Shown here: positions 26,038 through 33,986 of the stretch, piece after piece | How positions within the stretch are numbered: the stretch's first letter is position 1 | Layout of the letters: each line of letters begins with the position of its first letter | NCBI RefSeq assembly: GCF_001598215.1 | Contig: NZ_BCXJ01000010.1 | Location: 1 to 49,737, forward strand | Length of the DNA: 49,737 nucleotides | From: Shouchella clausii | Lineage (GTDB): Bacteria > Bacillota > Bacilli > Bacillales > Bacillaceae_D | Direction of reading: 5' to 3' | Notes under the pieces: model-generated | Seen by the model: the letters and a program-made list of their open reading frames with translations, nothing else | Database searches by the model: none | What the model was told of the DNA's origin: nothing | Position numbers and translations under genes: made by a program

Positions 26038-27336
26038 TTAATGAATGATCATTAACCAGAGGTATAAACCTAATAACGTTATAAACAACACAGGTAAAGT
26101 AATGACTACACCAGTCTTAAAATAAGTACCCCATGAGATTTTTACACCTTTTTGTGTCAACACATGGAGCCACAATAATGTGGCGAGTGAACCAATGGGT
26201 GTTATTTTCGGCCCTAAATCGGAACCAATCACATTTGCGTAAACCATCGCTTCCTTCATTAATCCAGTCGCGCTCGTCGTATCAATAGCAATCGCATTGA
26301 TCATTACCGTTGGCATGTTGTTCATCATCGAACTTAAAACAGCGGCAACAAACCCCATCCCCATTGTAGCAGCAAAAACACCTTGCTCCGCGATCCTCTC
26401 AAGTCCCAAAGCGAGTAAATCTGTTAAACCGACATTTTGTAAGCCGAACACGACCACATACATCCCAATCGAGAAAAAAACAATGTTCCATGGCGCGCCT
26501 TTCAATATAGACCGGGTTTGAATAACAGGGCTTTTTCTAGCTATCACTAAAAAGATCAACGCAATCAGTCCTGCAATAATAGAAACGGGGATATGCAAAA
26601 ACTCACTAACTAAGTAACCAATTAACAATAGAACAAGCACCCACCATGACAAGCGAAACATGTTATCGTCTTTAATTGCCGATGCAGGTGATTGCAACGT
26701 CTCGTAATCATAGTTTTTCGGGATGCTTTTTCGGAAGTAGAGATACAACACGAGGATACTCGCGATTAAAGAGAAGACATTCGGAACAATCATGCGTGTC
26801 GCATACTCAATAAAGCCAATGCCAAAAAAGTCAGCCGAAACAATGTTCACTAAGTTACTCACAATGAGTGGCAGAGACGTTGAGTCAGCGATAAATCCAC
26901 TGGCAATGATAAAAGGGAATACCATTTTTTCATTAAAGTTTAAAGCACGGACCATCGCTAAAACGATTGGCGTTAGAATTAAGGCAGCGCCATCGTTGGC
27001 AAAAAACGCCGCAACTACGGAACCAAGAATGCACACGTATACAAACATCAGCTTGGCGTTCCCCTTCGCTGCCTTGGTCATATGTAAGGCGGCCCATTCA
27101 AAGAAACCAATCTCATCGAGGATTAAGGAAATAATAATAACGGCAATAAATGTCAACGTGGCATTCCACACAATCCCCGTCACTTCAACCACATCTGCAA
27201 TTGAGACAACGCCAAGTAATAAAGCAAGAATAGCTCCTCCACACGCCGACCAACCAATATTCAAGTTACGAGGCTGCCAAATAACCAACGCGAGCGTCAT
27301 AATAAAAATCAATGAAGCAAAAATAACCGTTAACAA
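26038..27336 (-). CDS. arsB: Arsenite efflux transporter ArsB
   Basis: 432 residues with about 12 TM segments and a TTG start after GGGAGG. It has the ArsB/NhaD-type sequence: [47 protein letters not shown], and [14 protein letters not shown] with the conserved NN-P motif, then [24 protein letters not shown]. It exports As(OH)3 or antimonite driven by the membrane potential. No arsA ATPase gene is present, so it works as a secondary carrier. It lies between arsR and arsC, 15 bp from each. Confidence 0.96.
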   Translation of the reverse strand: MLTVIFASLIFIMTLALVIWQPRNLNIGWSACGGAILALLLGVVSIADVVEVTGIVWNATLTFIAVIIISLILDEIGFFEWAALHMTKAAKGNAKLMFVYVCILGSVVAAFFANDGAALILTPIVLAMVRALNFNEKMVFPFIIASGFIADSTSLPLIVSNLVNIVSADFFGIGFIEYATRMIVPNVFSLIASILVLYLYFRKSIPKNYDYETLQSPASAIKDDNMFRLSWWVLVLLLIGYLVSEFLHIPVSIIAGLIALIFLVIARKSPVIQTRSILKGAPWNIVFFSIGMYVVVFGLQNVGLTDLLALGLERIAEQGVFAATMGMGFVAAVLSSMMNNMPTVMINAIAIDTTSATGLMKEAMVYANVIGSDLGPKITPIGSLATLLWLHVLTQKGVKISWGTYFKTGVVITLPVLFITLLGLYLWLMIIH

Positions 27337-27351
27337 CGCTTAATCCTCCCT

Positions 27352-27696
27352 TTACCCACAGTCTACAGGTATTTCCTTCTCTAAAAGACTGCGGTAGCGT
27401 TCATCTTGATCTGAAAGTTGCTTCAAAATGGCTTGAACGAATTCAGCTTTCGGAGAGGATTGGTTCAAAGAATAAAAACGCCATTGGCCTTTTCGCGTTT
27501 CCACTACTAGGCCAGCTTCCTTAAGTTTCTTTAAATGCTGACTAATTGAAGGCTGACTCGCTTCAAACATATCGACAAATTGACAAACGCAATATTTTTT
27601 CTTTGAAACAAGTTTCAACATGAGCAACCGAGTGGGATCACTAATCACTTTCATGCATTTCGCAATTTCTTCGGAGCTCAGTGACTTAAATACCAT
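27352..27696 (-). CDS. arsR: Arsenic-responsive repressor ArsR
   Basis: 114 residues with winged HTH FVDMFEASQPSISQHLKKLKEAGLV and, at the start of the recognition region, KKYCVCQF, the ELCVCDL-type As(III)-binding Cys pair. A second possible ligand is the C-terminal Cys (PVDCG). It should leave its operator on As(III) binding and induce arsB-arsC. An operator candidate with two TTATATAA arms lies about 30 bp upstream of the start. AAGGGGGAAG precedes the ATG. Confidence 0.95.
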   Translation of the reverse strand: MVFKSLSSEEIAKCMKVISDPTRLLMLKLVSKKKYCVCQFVDMFEASQPSISQHLKKLKEAGLVVETRKGQWRFYSLNQSSPKAEFVQAILKQLSDQDERYRSLLEKEIPVDCG

Positions 27697-27723
27697 TCAT
27701 GATCTTCCCCCTTCCAAACAATA

Positions 27724-27747
27724 TTATATAACGAAATCATTATATAA
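27724..27747 (-). promoter_or_regulatory. Candidate operator of the arsRBC operon
   Basis: TTATATAA-CGAAATCA-TTATATAA, two identical palindromic 8-mers separated by 8 bp, lies just upstream of arsR. It is the only strong dyad in the region and differs from the ATCAA-N6-TTGAT sites of the neighbouring unit, which suggests two separate ArsR specificities. Confidence 0.55.
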
Positions 27748-27787
27748 GTAAATGCTAATATAAATGACAATAATTTATGCGTTCCCA

Positions 27788-27819
27788 TAAAAAAACGAGC
27801 ACCTTGTACCCGTTTTTTA
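27788..27819 (-). terminator. Terminator after arsI
   Basis: ACGGGTAC/GTGCTCGT with two G-T wobbles and T-runs on both sides; it ends the minus-strand arsR2-arsI unit just before the arsRBC promoter. Confidence 0.7.
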
Positions 27820-27823
27820 TCAT

Positions 27824-28219
27824 TCAAGATATAGGAGTATTGCCTATCTTCTCACTGTCTTGTTTTGTATAAAAATATTCCCATTTGTTTCCATCGGGAT
27901 CGGTTACCCAAAATTTATCTTGTACAGCATAACAACAAGTAGTATTCAATTCTTCACGGACAAAGAAACCTTCACGTTCGAGCCTTTCTTTATGTTTAAG
28001 TACATCTTCTTTGGTCTCAACCTGTATACCTAAATGATTAATTTGATTTCCAGCCACTTTATTTTTTTGTGTTAACGTCAAATTTAAATTAGGTTCTTGT
28101 GTCAGAAATTTGACATAATCGTCTTTTACTTTTACCGGTTTCACGCCTAAGAATCGTTTATAAAAGGTTTGACTTTCACTTAAATTTTTTACATTAAGCC
28201 CAATGTGCACATTCACCAT
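27824..28219 (-). CDS. arsI: ArsI-like organoarsenical C-As lyase
   Basis: 131 residues, a VOC fold with the ArsI/CadI features: HIGLNVKNLSESQTFYKRFLGV, then INHLGIQV (His ligand), and the vicinal Cys pair in NTTCCYAVQDKFWVTDPDGNKWEYF, where CC binds trivalent organoarsenic and Glu is the last metal ligand. ArsI cleaves the C-As bond of MAs(III), roxarsone(III) and similar compounds with Fe(II) and O2. GAGGAGGAAT lies before the start. It is preceded by its own ATCAA-N6-TTGAT operator, and is the third gene after arsR2 and a small Cys-pair protein. Confidence 0.9.
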   Translation of the reverse strand: MVNVHIGLNVKNLSESQTFYKRFLGVKPVKVKDDYVKFLTQEPNLNLTLTQKNKVAGNQINHLGIQVETKEDVLKHKERLEREGFFVREELNTTCCYAVQDKFWVTDPDGNKWEYFYTKQDSEKIGNTPIS

Positions 28220-28236
28220 TATTATTCCTCCTCTAT

Positions 28237-28256
28237 ATCAATAAAATTTGATTTAA
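28237..28256 (-). promoter_or_regulatory. ArsR2 operator, site 1 (ahead of arsI)
   Basis: ATCAA-TAAAAT-TTGAT-TTAA. Overlaps the stop of the small Cys-pair gene and lies 18 bp before arsI. Confidence 0.7.
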
Positions 28257-28408
28257 TAAACACAGCAAGCCCCATTTTGATAGTAACGAAGCACCACTTG
28301 ATCTTTTACTTGTTCCATCCTCTCTTCTTTTAGCAATTGCTTCATCTCATCTACTGGCTCTTTACAACATTTGTTAAAAGGAGAAAAGAAACGTTTTAGT
28401 ATCCTCAA
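28253..28408 (-). CDS. 51-residue vicinal-cysteine protein in the ars unit
   Basis: Encodes about 51 residues from a TTG that follows GGAGGTGA by 8 bp; the ATG at 28426 is within the ribosome site. The sequence has a basic N-terminal stretch RILKRFFSPF, a Cys pair NKCCKEP near residues 13-14, a charged helical centre, and a second pair GACCVY at the C terminus. Two vicinal Cys pairs are a typical As(III)-binding arrangement, as in ArsD, but I do not recognise the family and ArsD is about twice as long. Flanked by ArsR-type operators and placed between arsR2 and arsI, it could be a small arsenic-binding chaperone or sensor. Confidence 0.65.
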   Translation of the reverse strand: MRILKRFFSPFNKCCKEPVDEMKQLLKEERMEQVKDQVVLRYYQNGACCVY

Positions 28409-28424
28409 CTTGCCACTCACCTCC

Positions 28425-28444
28425 ATCAAGAAAAATTGATTTAA
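28425..28444 (-). promoter_or_regulatory. ArsR2 operator, site 2 (ahead of the small Cys-pair gene)
   Basis: ATCAA-GAAAAA-TTGAT-TTAA. Lies between arsR2 and the 51-residue gene, overlapping the ribosome-site region. Confidence 0.7.
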
Positions 28445-28463
28445 CAATTTATAATTAAAACCG

Positions 28464-28781
28464 TTACTTAGACGGTTTTAATATACAGCAGAGTTGTTCC
28501 GACAGTAAGGCATCAACTTCTGTCTCATTAACACTGTAATAACTCCAAGTACCCTTTGTTTCCATTTTCAACAAATTTGCGTCGACTAAAATCTTCAGGT
28601 GGTAGGATAGCTTAGATTGGCTCATTTGCATCTCTTCCGTAAGATCACATACACACGTTTTACCTTTTAGACTAAGGACATTTAACAGACGTAAACGTTT
28701 TGTGTCGGCTAATGCCTTAAACTTGGTTTGGAAATCCTCTAATTCTTGATTGGAAAGATGATTATTAACAGGTTGTTTCAT
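28464..28781 (-). CDS. arsR: ArsR-type metalloregulatory repressor, second copy
   Basis: 105 residues. The As(III) site CVCDL is present (TCVCDLTEEMQMSQSKLSYHLKIL), with Cys-Val-Cys at the start of the recognition HTH, and a C-terminal Cys pair EQLCCILKPSK that could add a third ligand. It differs clearly from the arsRBC regulator in sequence. Its promoter carries two copies of the ATCAA-N6-TTGAT operator, so autoregulation is likely. It heads a unit with the small Cys-pair protein and arsI. TTGAGGTG precedes the ATG. Confidence 0.93.
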   Translation of the reverse strand: MKQPVNNHLSNQELEDFQTKFKALADTKRLRLLNVLSLKGKTCVCDLTEEMQMSQSKLSYHLKILVDANLLKMETKGTWSYYSVNETEVDALLSEQLCCILKPSK

Positions 28782-28801
28782 GATAGCACCTCAACTTTTA
28801 A

Positions 28802-28821
28802 ATCAAAAAAAATTGATTTAA
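28802..28821 (-). promoter_or_regulatory. ArsR2 operator, site 3
   Basis: ATCAA-AAAAAA-TTGAT-TTAA, just downstream of the -10 element, positioned to block transcription start. Confidence 0.75.
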
Positions 28822-28825
28822 GTCC

Positions 28826-28854
28826 ATTCTAAAGGACAATAAACTAAAAATCAA
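28826..28854 (-). promoter_or_regulatory. Sigma-A promoter of the arsR2 unit
   Basis: On the minus strand TTGATT (28849-28854), a 17-bp spacer and TAGAAT (28826-28831). The -35 hexamer overlaps operator site 4 and operator site 3 follows the -10, so repressor binding would cover both ends of the promoter. Confidence 0.7.
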
Positions 28855-28869
28855 GAGTTCTTGATTTAA
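28850..28869 (-). promoter_or_regulatory. ArsR2 operator, site 4
   Basis: ATCAA-GAGTTC-TTGAT-TTAA, overlapping the -35 element. Confidence 0.75.
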
Positions 28870-28960
28870 TAAATAATTGCTGATCGTATAACGTCCTACA
28901 CCGTGACCGACGAAGCGATCATGTCGTCTTTTGCTTAAGATTGATATCGAAAAAAAGCTG

Positions 28961-28990
28961 TTGACAATAAAAAAATCATCGTGTTATAAT
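28961..28990 (+). promoter_or_regulatory. Sigma-A promoter of the CarD-like gene
   Basis: TTGACA (28961-28966), 18-bp spacer, TATAAT (28985-28990): both consensus hexamers, about 68 bp before the start codon. Confidence 0.85.
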
Positions 28991-29057
28991 TAAAAATTTG
29001 TTAAATAAACAAATGTATGGTAACCTTAAGAAAGTCCCGTATATGGAGGTGGATTGT

Positions 29058-29519
29058 ATGTTTCAAATTGGCGATAACATTGTTTATCCGATGCACGGAG
29101 CAGGTGTAATTGAGGCGATAGAAGAAATAGAATTTTTAGAGGAAAAACAACAGTATTATATCATAAAAATGTCAATCAACAATATGAAAGTTATGATTCC
29201 AACGAGCAAAATAGTGAGTTCAAGTATACGGCCAGTTACTGATATACTTGCGATAAACCACATTATACACATATTTCAGCACGGAGAATCAGATACGTTA
29301 CTGCCGTGGAAACAAAGGTATAAAGTAAACGCGGACAAAATAAAAATGGGTGACATACAAGAAGGTGCTGAAGTTGTACGCGATTTAATGCGTATTAAGA
29401 AAGAAAAAGCACTTAATACAAGCGAAAAAGAAATGTTGGATAATGCCTATGAATTTTTGCTTAGTGAACTGGAAGTCATTAAAGGAATCACCGAAAATCA
29501 AATAAAAAGTTTCTGTTAA
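29058..29519 (+). CDS. CarD/CdnL-family transcription regulator
   Basis: About 153 residues starting MFQIGDNIVYPMHGAGVIEAIEEIEF, with GGAGGTGG 5-6 bp before the ATG; an upstream in-frame ATG at 28998 lacks a site. Residues 1-60 form the RNA-polymerase-binding Tudor-like domain (GDNIVYPMHGAGVI, YYIIKM, KVMIPTSKI) and the rest is a helical domain (WKQRYKVNADKIKMGDIQEGAEVVRDLMRI). CarD-type proteins bind the RNAP beta subunit and stabilise open complexes; B. subtilis YdeB is a related protein. It is a single gene with a near-consensus promoter. Confidence 0.88.
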   Translation: MFQIGDNIVYPMHGAGVIEAIEEIEFLEEKQQYYIIKMSINNMKVMIPTSKIVSSSIRPVTDILAINHIIHIFQHGESDTLLPWKQRYKVNADKIKMGDIQEGAEVVRDLMRIKKEKALNTSEKEMLDNAYEFLLSELEVIKGITENQIKSFC

Positions 29520-29636
29520 AGATAGACATGATTGCACCTCAAAAATTCACTAAATTTTTTGGTAATATTATGATTAAAAGTCATCATTTCAAAGACGTTC
29601 AAGTAGGTTTTTTAGTGAGCATGATACAGAGAACAT

Positions 29637-29669
29637 AAAAAAACAGGCCCTATATAAGGAGCCTGTTTG
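29637..29669 (-). terminator. Terminator of the cold shock gene
   Basis: AAACAGGC and GCCTGTTT pair, with a T-run on the minus-strand side (plus AAAAAAA at 29637-29643). Confidence 0.85.
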
Positions 29670-29681
29670 TATGAAAATTAA

Positions 29682-29885
29682 TTAAGCAGTTTTTTGAACG
29701 TTAGCTGCTTGAGCTCCACGAGCACCTTGCTCAATGTCAAACGTTACTTTTTGACCTTCGTCTAAAGATTTGAATCCTTCACTTTGGATAGCAGAGAAGT
29801 GTACGAATACATCGTCTCCATCTTCGCGTTCGATAAAACCAAAACCTTTTTCTGCATTAAACCATTTCACTGTACCTTGTTCCAT
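29682..29885 (-). CDS. Cold shock protein, CspA/CspB family
   Basis: 67 residues, the usual size. The OB-fold RNA-binding motifs are intact: RNP1 KGFGFIE (residues 14-20) and RNP2 DVFVHFS (26-32). It is an RNA chaperone that melts secondary structure, useful at low temperature and in stationary phase. TAGGAGGC precedes the ATG, and about 150 bp upstream to 30040 show no other gene, consistent with the long leaders of such genes. Which of the B. subtilis paralogues (CspB/C/D) it matches cannot be told. Confidence 0.95.
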   Translation of the reverse strand: MEQGTVKWFNAEKGFGFIEREDGDDVFVHFSAIQSEGFKSLDEGQKVTFDIEQGARGAQAANVQKTA

Positions 29886-30293
29886 TTTTGTTGCCTCCTA
29901 GTGCGTTGCCACACATTATATTACTACTCTTGTCCAAAGTATCATCAAGACGAAAAGTCAATATTCATACTATCCTTTACACCGAACAAAAATAATTCCC
30001 TTTATCATAACAGAAAACGGAAGTAATGGCAAATTAATTTTAGTTTTTTTGCCATAGCGGTATAACGTGTGAATATCAGGGTAGAAACGGCATCGAATTT
30101 ATAGCATGTCTAATCATCTCCCTTAAAAAATCTTACTTTTCAGACCCGTGAGATTGCTTCACTTATGGTATATGATAACTATATCTAAACAGTAAATTAT
30201 AGCTTGAAGAAGAAAGCAAGAATTAATTTTTACAATAACTGCTTTGGAAGAAGCTAAACAATATAAGTAAAGGCTAATTGGAGGATAAGTTAG

Positions 30294-31223
30294 ATGAAAC
30301 CTAGAATTGGAATGATTGGATTAGGTGGGATTGCTCAAAAAGCGTATTTACCTATTTTATCAAAGGAAGTAGATTGGACCTTTGTCGGAGCATACTCGCC
30401 GAATAAACAAAAAAGAGAACAAATCTGCAACCACTATCGCATCAAAGCATTTGAAGATTTATCTATGTTAAGTGAATCATGTGATGCCATCTTTGTTCAT
30501 AGCTCAACAGAAACACATTATGAAATTGTATCTCAACTACTTCGTGATGGAATCGATGTTTATGTCGATAAACCATTAGCAGCTACTATTGAACAGGCGG
30601 AGGACTTGGTTCATTTAAGTGAGACGCTTGGCAGGAAGCTGATGGTTGGATTTAATCGGCGCTTCTCACCCATGTACGTGAAATTAAAAAAGTTACTGAA
30701 AGAGAAGGACACTGCTTGGATGAACCTTGAAAAGCATAGAAGCGCCTCAATCAATGATACGCTTTCTTACGAACACACCCTGTTGGATGACTATCTCCAC
30801 CTAGTAGATACAGTTAGATGGCTTTCGGATGGAAACATACGTTTTGAAAATGGCTTTTTGAAAACGATTGACTCTAAGTTAGCCTTTACTAAACAACAAT
30901 TCCAGTCTGATGATCATATCATCTTTAACAGTTCCATGCATAGGAGTGCAGGCACCAACTTAGAACAACTAGAATTAGTAACGACTGGTGGAATCTTTCG
31001 TGTGAAGAACATGAACATCTTTGAATGTGAAACAGATAATCAACTCTCCACTTTTTATTCTGGCTCATGGGAATCGATCCTAGAACAAAAAGGATTTCAG
31101 CATGCTGTGAACCATTTCATTCAATGTATTCAACAAAATATTGAGCCGAGTGTACCAGCAAGAGAAGGTTTAGAGTCACAAGTTTTGTTGCAAGAACTTA
31201 TTCAACATTCCAAGCGCCTTTAA
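30294..31223 (+). CDS. Gfo/Idh/MocA family oxidoreductase
   Basis: 309 residues. A Rossmann NAD(P) motif is at the start, IGMIGLGGIAQKAYLPIL (residues 4-21), followed by VHSSTETHYEIV (substrate or cofactor contact), VDKPLA with the conserved Lys-Pro (EKP motif, here DKP), and MVGFNRRFSPMY, then a C-terminal alpha/beta domain. The EKP/DKP and GFNRRF patterns match MviM-like sugar-dehydrogenase relatives. TTGGAGGATAAG precedes the start. It is a single gene; no sugar operon is adjacent, so the substrate is unknown. Confidence 0.9.
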   Translation: MKPRIGMIGLGGIAQKAYLPILSKEVDWTFVGAYSPNKQKREQICNHYRIKAFEDLSMLSESCDAIFVHSSTETHYEIVSQLLRDGIDVYVDKPLAATIEQAEDLVHLSETLGRKLMVGFNRRFSPMYVKLKKLLKEKDTAWMNLEKHRSASINDTLSYEHTLLDDYLHLVDTVRWLSDGNIRFENGFLKTIDSKLAFTKQQFQSDDHIIFNSSMHRSAGTNLEQLELVTTGGIFRVKNMNIFECETDNQLSTFYSGSWESILEQKGFQHAVNHFIQCIQQNIEPSVPAREGLESQVLLQELIQHSKRL

Positions 31224-31376
31224 AGATAACCTAAATCAATTAAATCATTTATAATCCGTAAGTCTTATCCCTCATTATGTTCATTTACAGTCCTCACCAT
31301 TGACGATTTTTATATGTATCTGATTTCTTGTGATCAGTGTACTATAAAATAATGAGTATACTAGGAGAGGGAATTT

Positions 31377-32168
31377 ATGTCGACGACTACATTGAAAATT
31401 ATCGCCTTATGCGCTATGTTCATTGATCACATCGGGCAATTTTTTCCTGAGACACCGGAATGGTTTAATTGGATTGGAAGAATATCCGCCCCTATTTTTA
31501 TTTATTGTGTTGTTTTAGGGATTAAACACACTATGAATAAAAAGAAATACCTTATTCGGTTATACTTATTTTCATTAAGTATGGCGATTGTAAATATGGT
31601 ACTGAATCAACTATTTGATTATACGCATTTCTATATTTGGAATAATTTTTTTAGTTCTTTATTTGTTGTTGCGGTAGTGGTACTTTTACTAGACAACTTT
31701 AAAGCAAAAAACTTGTTTTTCTTCATCATTTGGCAACTATCAACTCTTATTTTATGTTTCGTTTTAGTTGAAAAATATGAGGTATTAAGACTAAGTGATC
31801 CATCAGGTACATACTACTTTTTAGGTTCAGTATTTGGTAATATCCTCTTTGTGGAAGGCACTTTTTTAGGGGTTGTACTTGGGGCTATATTTTATCTTAC
31901 TTTATCGAACCGAATCAATTTAATTATTCTATATACCTCCTTCTCCTTGTGTTTTTATATGCTTCACTTAAAGGTGAACAATTACGGAAATCCAGTCATT
32001 CACACCTATTTGTTTCCGTTTGCAGACTATCAATGGATGATGGTTTTCGCTCTTCCATTTTTATTGCTCTATAACGGCAACAGAGGGATTGGCTTAAAGT
32101 ATATCTTCTATATTTTTTATCCGTTACACTTAGTTATTCTGTATTTATTGACTGTGTCTCGATTGTAG
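31377..32168 (+). CDS. TraX-like multi-spanning membrane protein
   Basis: 263 residues, with about eight hydrophobic segments and TTLKIIALCAMFIDHIGQFF at the start, the TraX/acyltransferase-like motif with Asp-His-Ile (DHIGQ). The family includes F-plasmid TraX, which N-acetylates pilin, but chromosomal Firmicute copies are common and are not tied to conjugation. The C terminus GIGLKYIFYIFYPLHLVILYLL also fits. AGGAGAGGGA precedes the ATG. A hairpin region follows at 32248. The role is unknown; membrane acetylation is plausible. Confidence 0.85.
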   Translation: MSTTTLKIIALCAMFIDHIGQFFPETPEWFNWIGRISAPIFIYCVVLGIKHTMNKKKYLIRLYLFSLSMAIVNMVLNQLFDYTHFYIWNNFFSSLFVVAVVVLLLDNFKAKNLFFFIIWQLSTLILCFVLVEKYEVLRLSDPSGTYYFLGSVFGNILFVEGTFLGVVLGAIFYLTLSNRINLIILYTSFSLCFYMLHLKVNNYGNPVIHTYLFPFADYQWMMVFALPFLLLYNGNRGIGLKYIFYIFYPLHLVILYLLTVSRL

Positions 32169-32240
32169 TAAATTAAATCTACAACTTCCTACTAGTTAAA
32201 CAAAATCATCGCTTAAACGACTTCTTTTGAAAATCAGCAT

Positions 32241-32308
32241 ATAAAAAATACCAAGGGCGCTTTTAACCCTTGGTATTCTTGCGTTTTACTGATGTGGTTG
32301 AGTTCGTG
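32241..32308. repeat. Degenerate copy of the tRNA-Leu 3' end and its terminator
   Basis: Includes the hairpin AATACCAAGGG/CCCTTGGTATT (32248-32278). Aligned with 35211-35271, most positions agree: TAAAAAATACCAA, GCTT, TTGGTA, CGTTTT, then CTG.ATG.GGTTGAG, the last 11 bases of the tRNA-Leu(GAG) gene. About 80% identity by eye over some 65 bases. The hairpin could still serve as a terminator. From here to 32510 no gene is convincing. Confidence 0.6.
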
Positions 32309-32510
32309 TTGATTAGGAAAATCCTTCTCGATACAAACTCCATTTTAATGGCTTTAAAAGCGGCTTATGCAACAGTGTTGTCTTACGGGGCGGCTTTGTT
32401 GCTAAGCGATTATACGTTGTCATCCAAGTTACAAAAGCAAATAGATGCTCGTTAACACTCTTACTAGGCGATTGCATATACTGTAAAAAAAGCCCAAGGA
32501 GAGATTTGCT

Positions 32511-33023
32511 ATGAATTATTATCATAATTTATTTTACAACATTCCCCAAAACCTGAATGAATGTAGAGATTTTCCCTATTACCAAAGACATAACATGTAC
32601 AGAACAGTGCCATACCAACAACCCAAAACGGACTTTGGTAAAGAGCCCTTTACATTAAACATCTCACAAGCTTCCAAAAATAATAATACCTACCGCACTG
32701 CCATTTGGACTGGAGAACATCTACAAGTAACCTTAATGAGCATTAATGTCGGTGACGATATCGGGTTAGAAATACACCCTCAAACGGATCAATTTTTCAG
32801 GATAGAACAAGGTCAAGGCTTGGTACAAATGGGTAGCAGCCCAAATCATTTAACGTATCAAGCAAATGTTTCCGACGATAGCGCGATTATGGTTCCTGCT
32901 GGCACATGGCACAATGTTACCAATACTGGGCCTGTACCTTTAAAACTTTATTCCATCTATGCGCCTCCACATCATCCTTATGGTACGATCCAACCAACAA
33001 AAGCAGATGCTATGGAATCGTGA
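32511..33023 (+). CDS. Cupin domain protein with Tyr/Asn-rich N terminus
   Basis: 170 residues. The N-terminal 45 residues are rich in Tyr, Asn and Pro (MNYYHNLFYNIPQNL), a composition common in spore coat and crust proteins. Residues 60-150 form a cupin: GDDIGLEIHPQTDQFFRIEQGQGLVQMG, with His and Glu ligands, and AIMVPAGTWHNVTNTG with the last His. AAGGAGAG precedes the start. The catalytic role is unknown; spore association is only an inference from composition. It lies inside the tRNA-Leu-bounded segment. Confidence 0.8.
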   Translation: MNYYHNLFYNIPQNLNECRDFPYYQRHNMYRTVPYQQPKTDFGKEPFTLNISQASKNNNTYRTAIWTGEHLQVTLMSINVGDDIGLEIHPQTDQFFRIEQGQGLVQMGSSPNHLTYQANVSDDSAIMVPAGTWHNVTNTGPVPLKLYSIYAPPHHPYGTIQPTKADAMES

Positions 33024-33286
33024 TTTTTGTGTGTAGGCTTGTAAACATGTATGTTTGCAAGCTTTTTATCTGACTTCTGTATTTACTCTAAAAGTACTTA
33101 AGTTTATTAAAACGTCATAACAGTTTATAGGATTCATTTTTAACCACCTATTCTTAATGTATGTCAATTGCCTAATAGGTTCTAAACTAGTTAATGATGA
33201 TTCTAGGCAGTTTTACTGAGGGATAATCCGTTGAGTACAGGTACTCTTTTATTCTGTATCTGTACTTTTTGACCATTTCGTTCTTT

Positions 33287-33604
33287 CTAGGTTTTTTCTC
33301 CCCACAAAACAAGTTGTTCGAATATAGGAATAAGTTCAATCCCTGCCTCCGTTAATGAATACTCAACTTTAGGTGGAACTTCATTATATTGAACTCTTTG
33401 AACAATCCCGTGTTCAATCATTTCCTTTAGAGATTGATTTAACATTGTCCCTGTAATACCAATCACTTGTCTTTTTAATTCGTTATACCGAATGATTTTG
33501 TTACTGCATAATACAGCTAGTATAGATAAATTCCATTTTCCTGATAAGACTTTTAATGCGTAACTGGCTGGAGCTAACTCTTTGTTTAACTGATCATCAG
33601 GCAT
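33287..33604 (-). CDS. HxlR-family transcriptional regulator
   Basis: 105 residues, the standard size, with the HxlR pattern: ALKVLSGKWNLSILAVLCSNKIIRYNELKRQVIGITGTMLNQSLKEMIEHGIVQRVQYNEVPPKVEYSLTEAG (given here only as landmarks: GKWNLSIL, RYNELKR, GITGTMLNQSLKEM, YNEVPPKVEYSLTEAG). HxlR proteins sense oxidants, aldehydes or quinones, often next to the oxidoreductases they control. The divergent neighbour is a broken quinone oxidoreductase-like gene, so its target may have been lost. Confidence 0.9.
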   Translation of the reverse strand: MPDDQLNKELAPASYALKVLSGKWNLSILAVLCSNKIIRYNELKRQVIGITGTMLNQSLKEMIEHGIVQRVQYNEVPPKVEYSLTEAGIELIPIFEQLVLWGEKT

Positions 33605-33744
33605 AATTTGTTCCTTCCTTAGTCATTTTTTTCTTACTTAGACAGTTTATTATGCGTACATGTTATATATATATATCTTTAATTATAATCAAATTAGAAA
33701 TTAAATCATCGTTGGTTTTAACAATAAAAGGAGTGTTTAAGTTG

Positions 33745-33923
33745 ATGAATATCAAAATCAATACAGTAGCATTACAAAGACAAGCTTTGGATCGCAGTTC
33801 GCAGAAAGTTAATTTGCTGACTAGAGATTTGTAGCAGAATTTGAGAATACCAATATAGAGTTTGGTTTTTCACATCCCCATCTTTTCCTGCTGTTTGGAC
33901 GAATGCATATCGAATATCAGTAG
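33745..33923 (+). pseudogene. Frameshifted small gene
   Basis: AAAGGAGTG precedes an ATG that opens MNIKINTVALQRQALDRSS and stops after LLTRDL at 33834. The adjacent frame, starting at 33831, continues VAEFENTNIEFGFSHPHLF and ends with MHIEYQ at 33923. One missing base near 33830 would join both parts into about 59 residues. I do not recognise the family. Together with the next gene, it shows decay in this segment. Confidence 0.5.
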
Positions 33924-33986
33924 CTAAAAATACATAACGATTTTTATTTCCGAGTAAACCTCGGTATCAAAGGAGAACGTAAATAA

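Noticed and set aside
32270-32455. A 61-codon plus-strand frame after the TraX-like gene
   Set aside because: It begins within the terminator-like hairpin, has no ribosome site, and its start coincides with the degenerate tRNA-Leu block.
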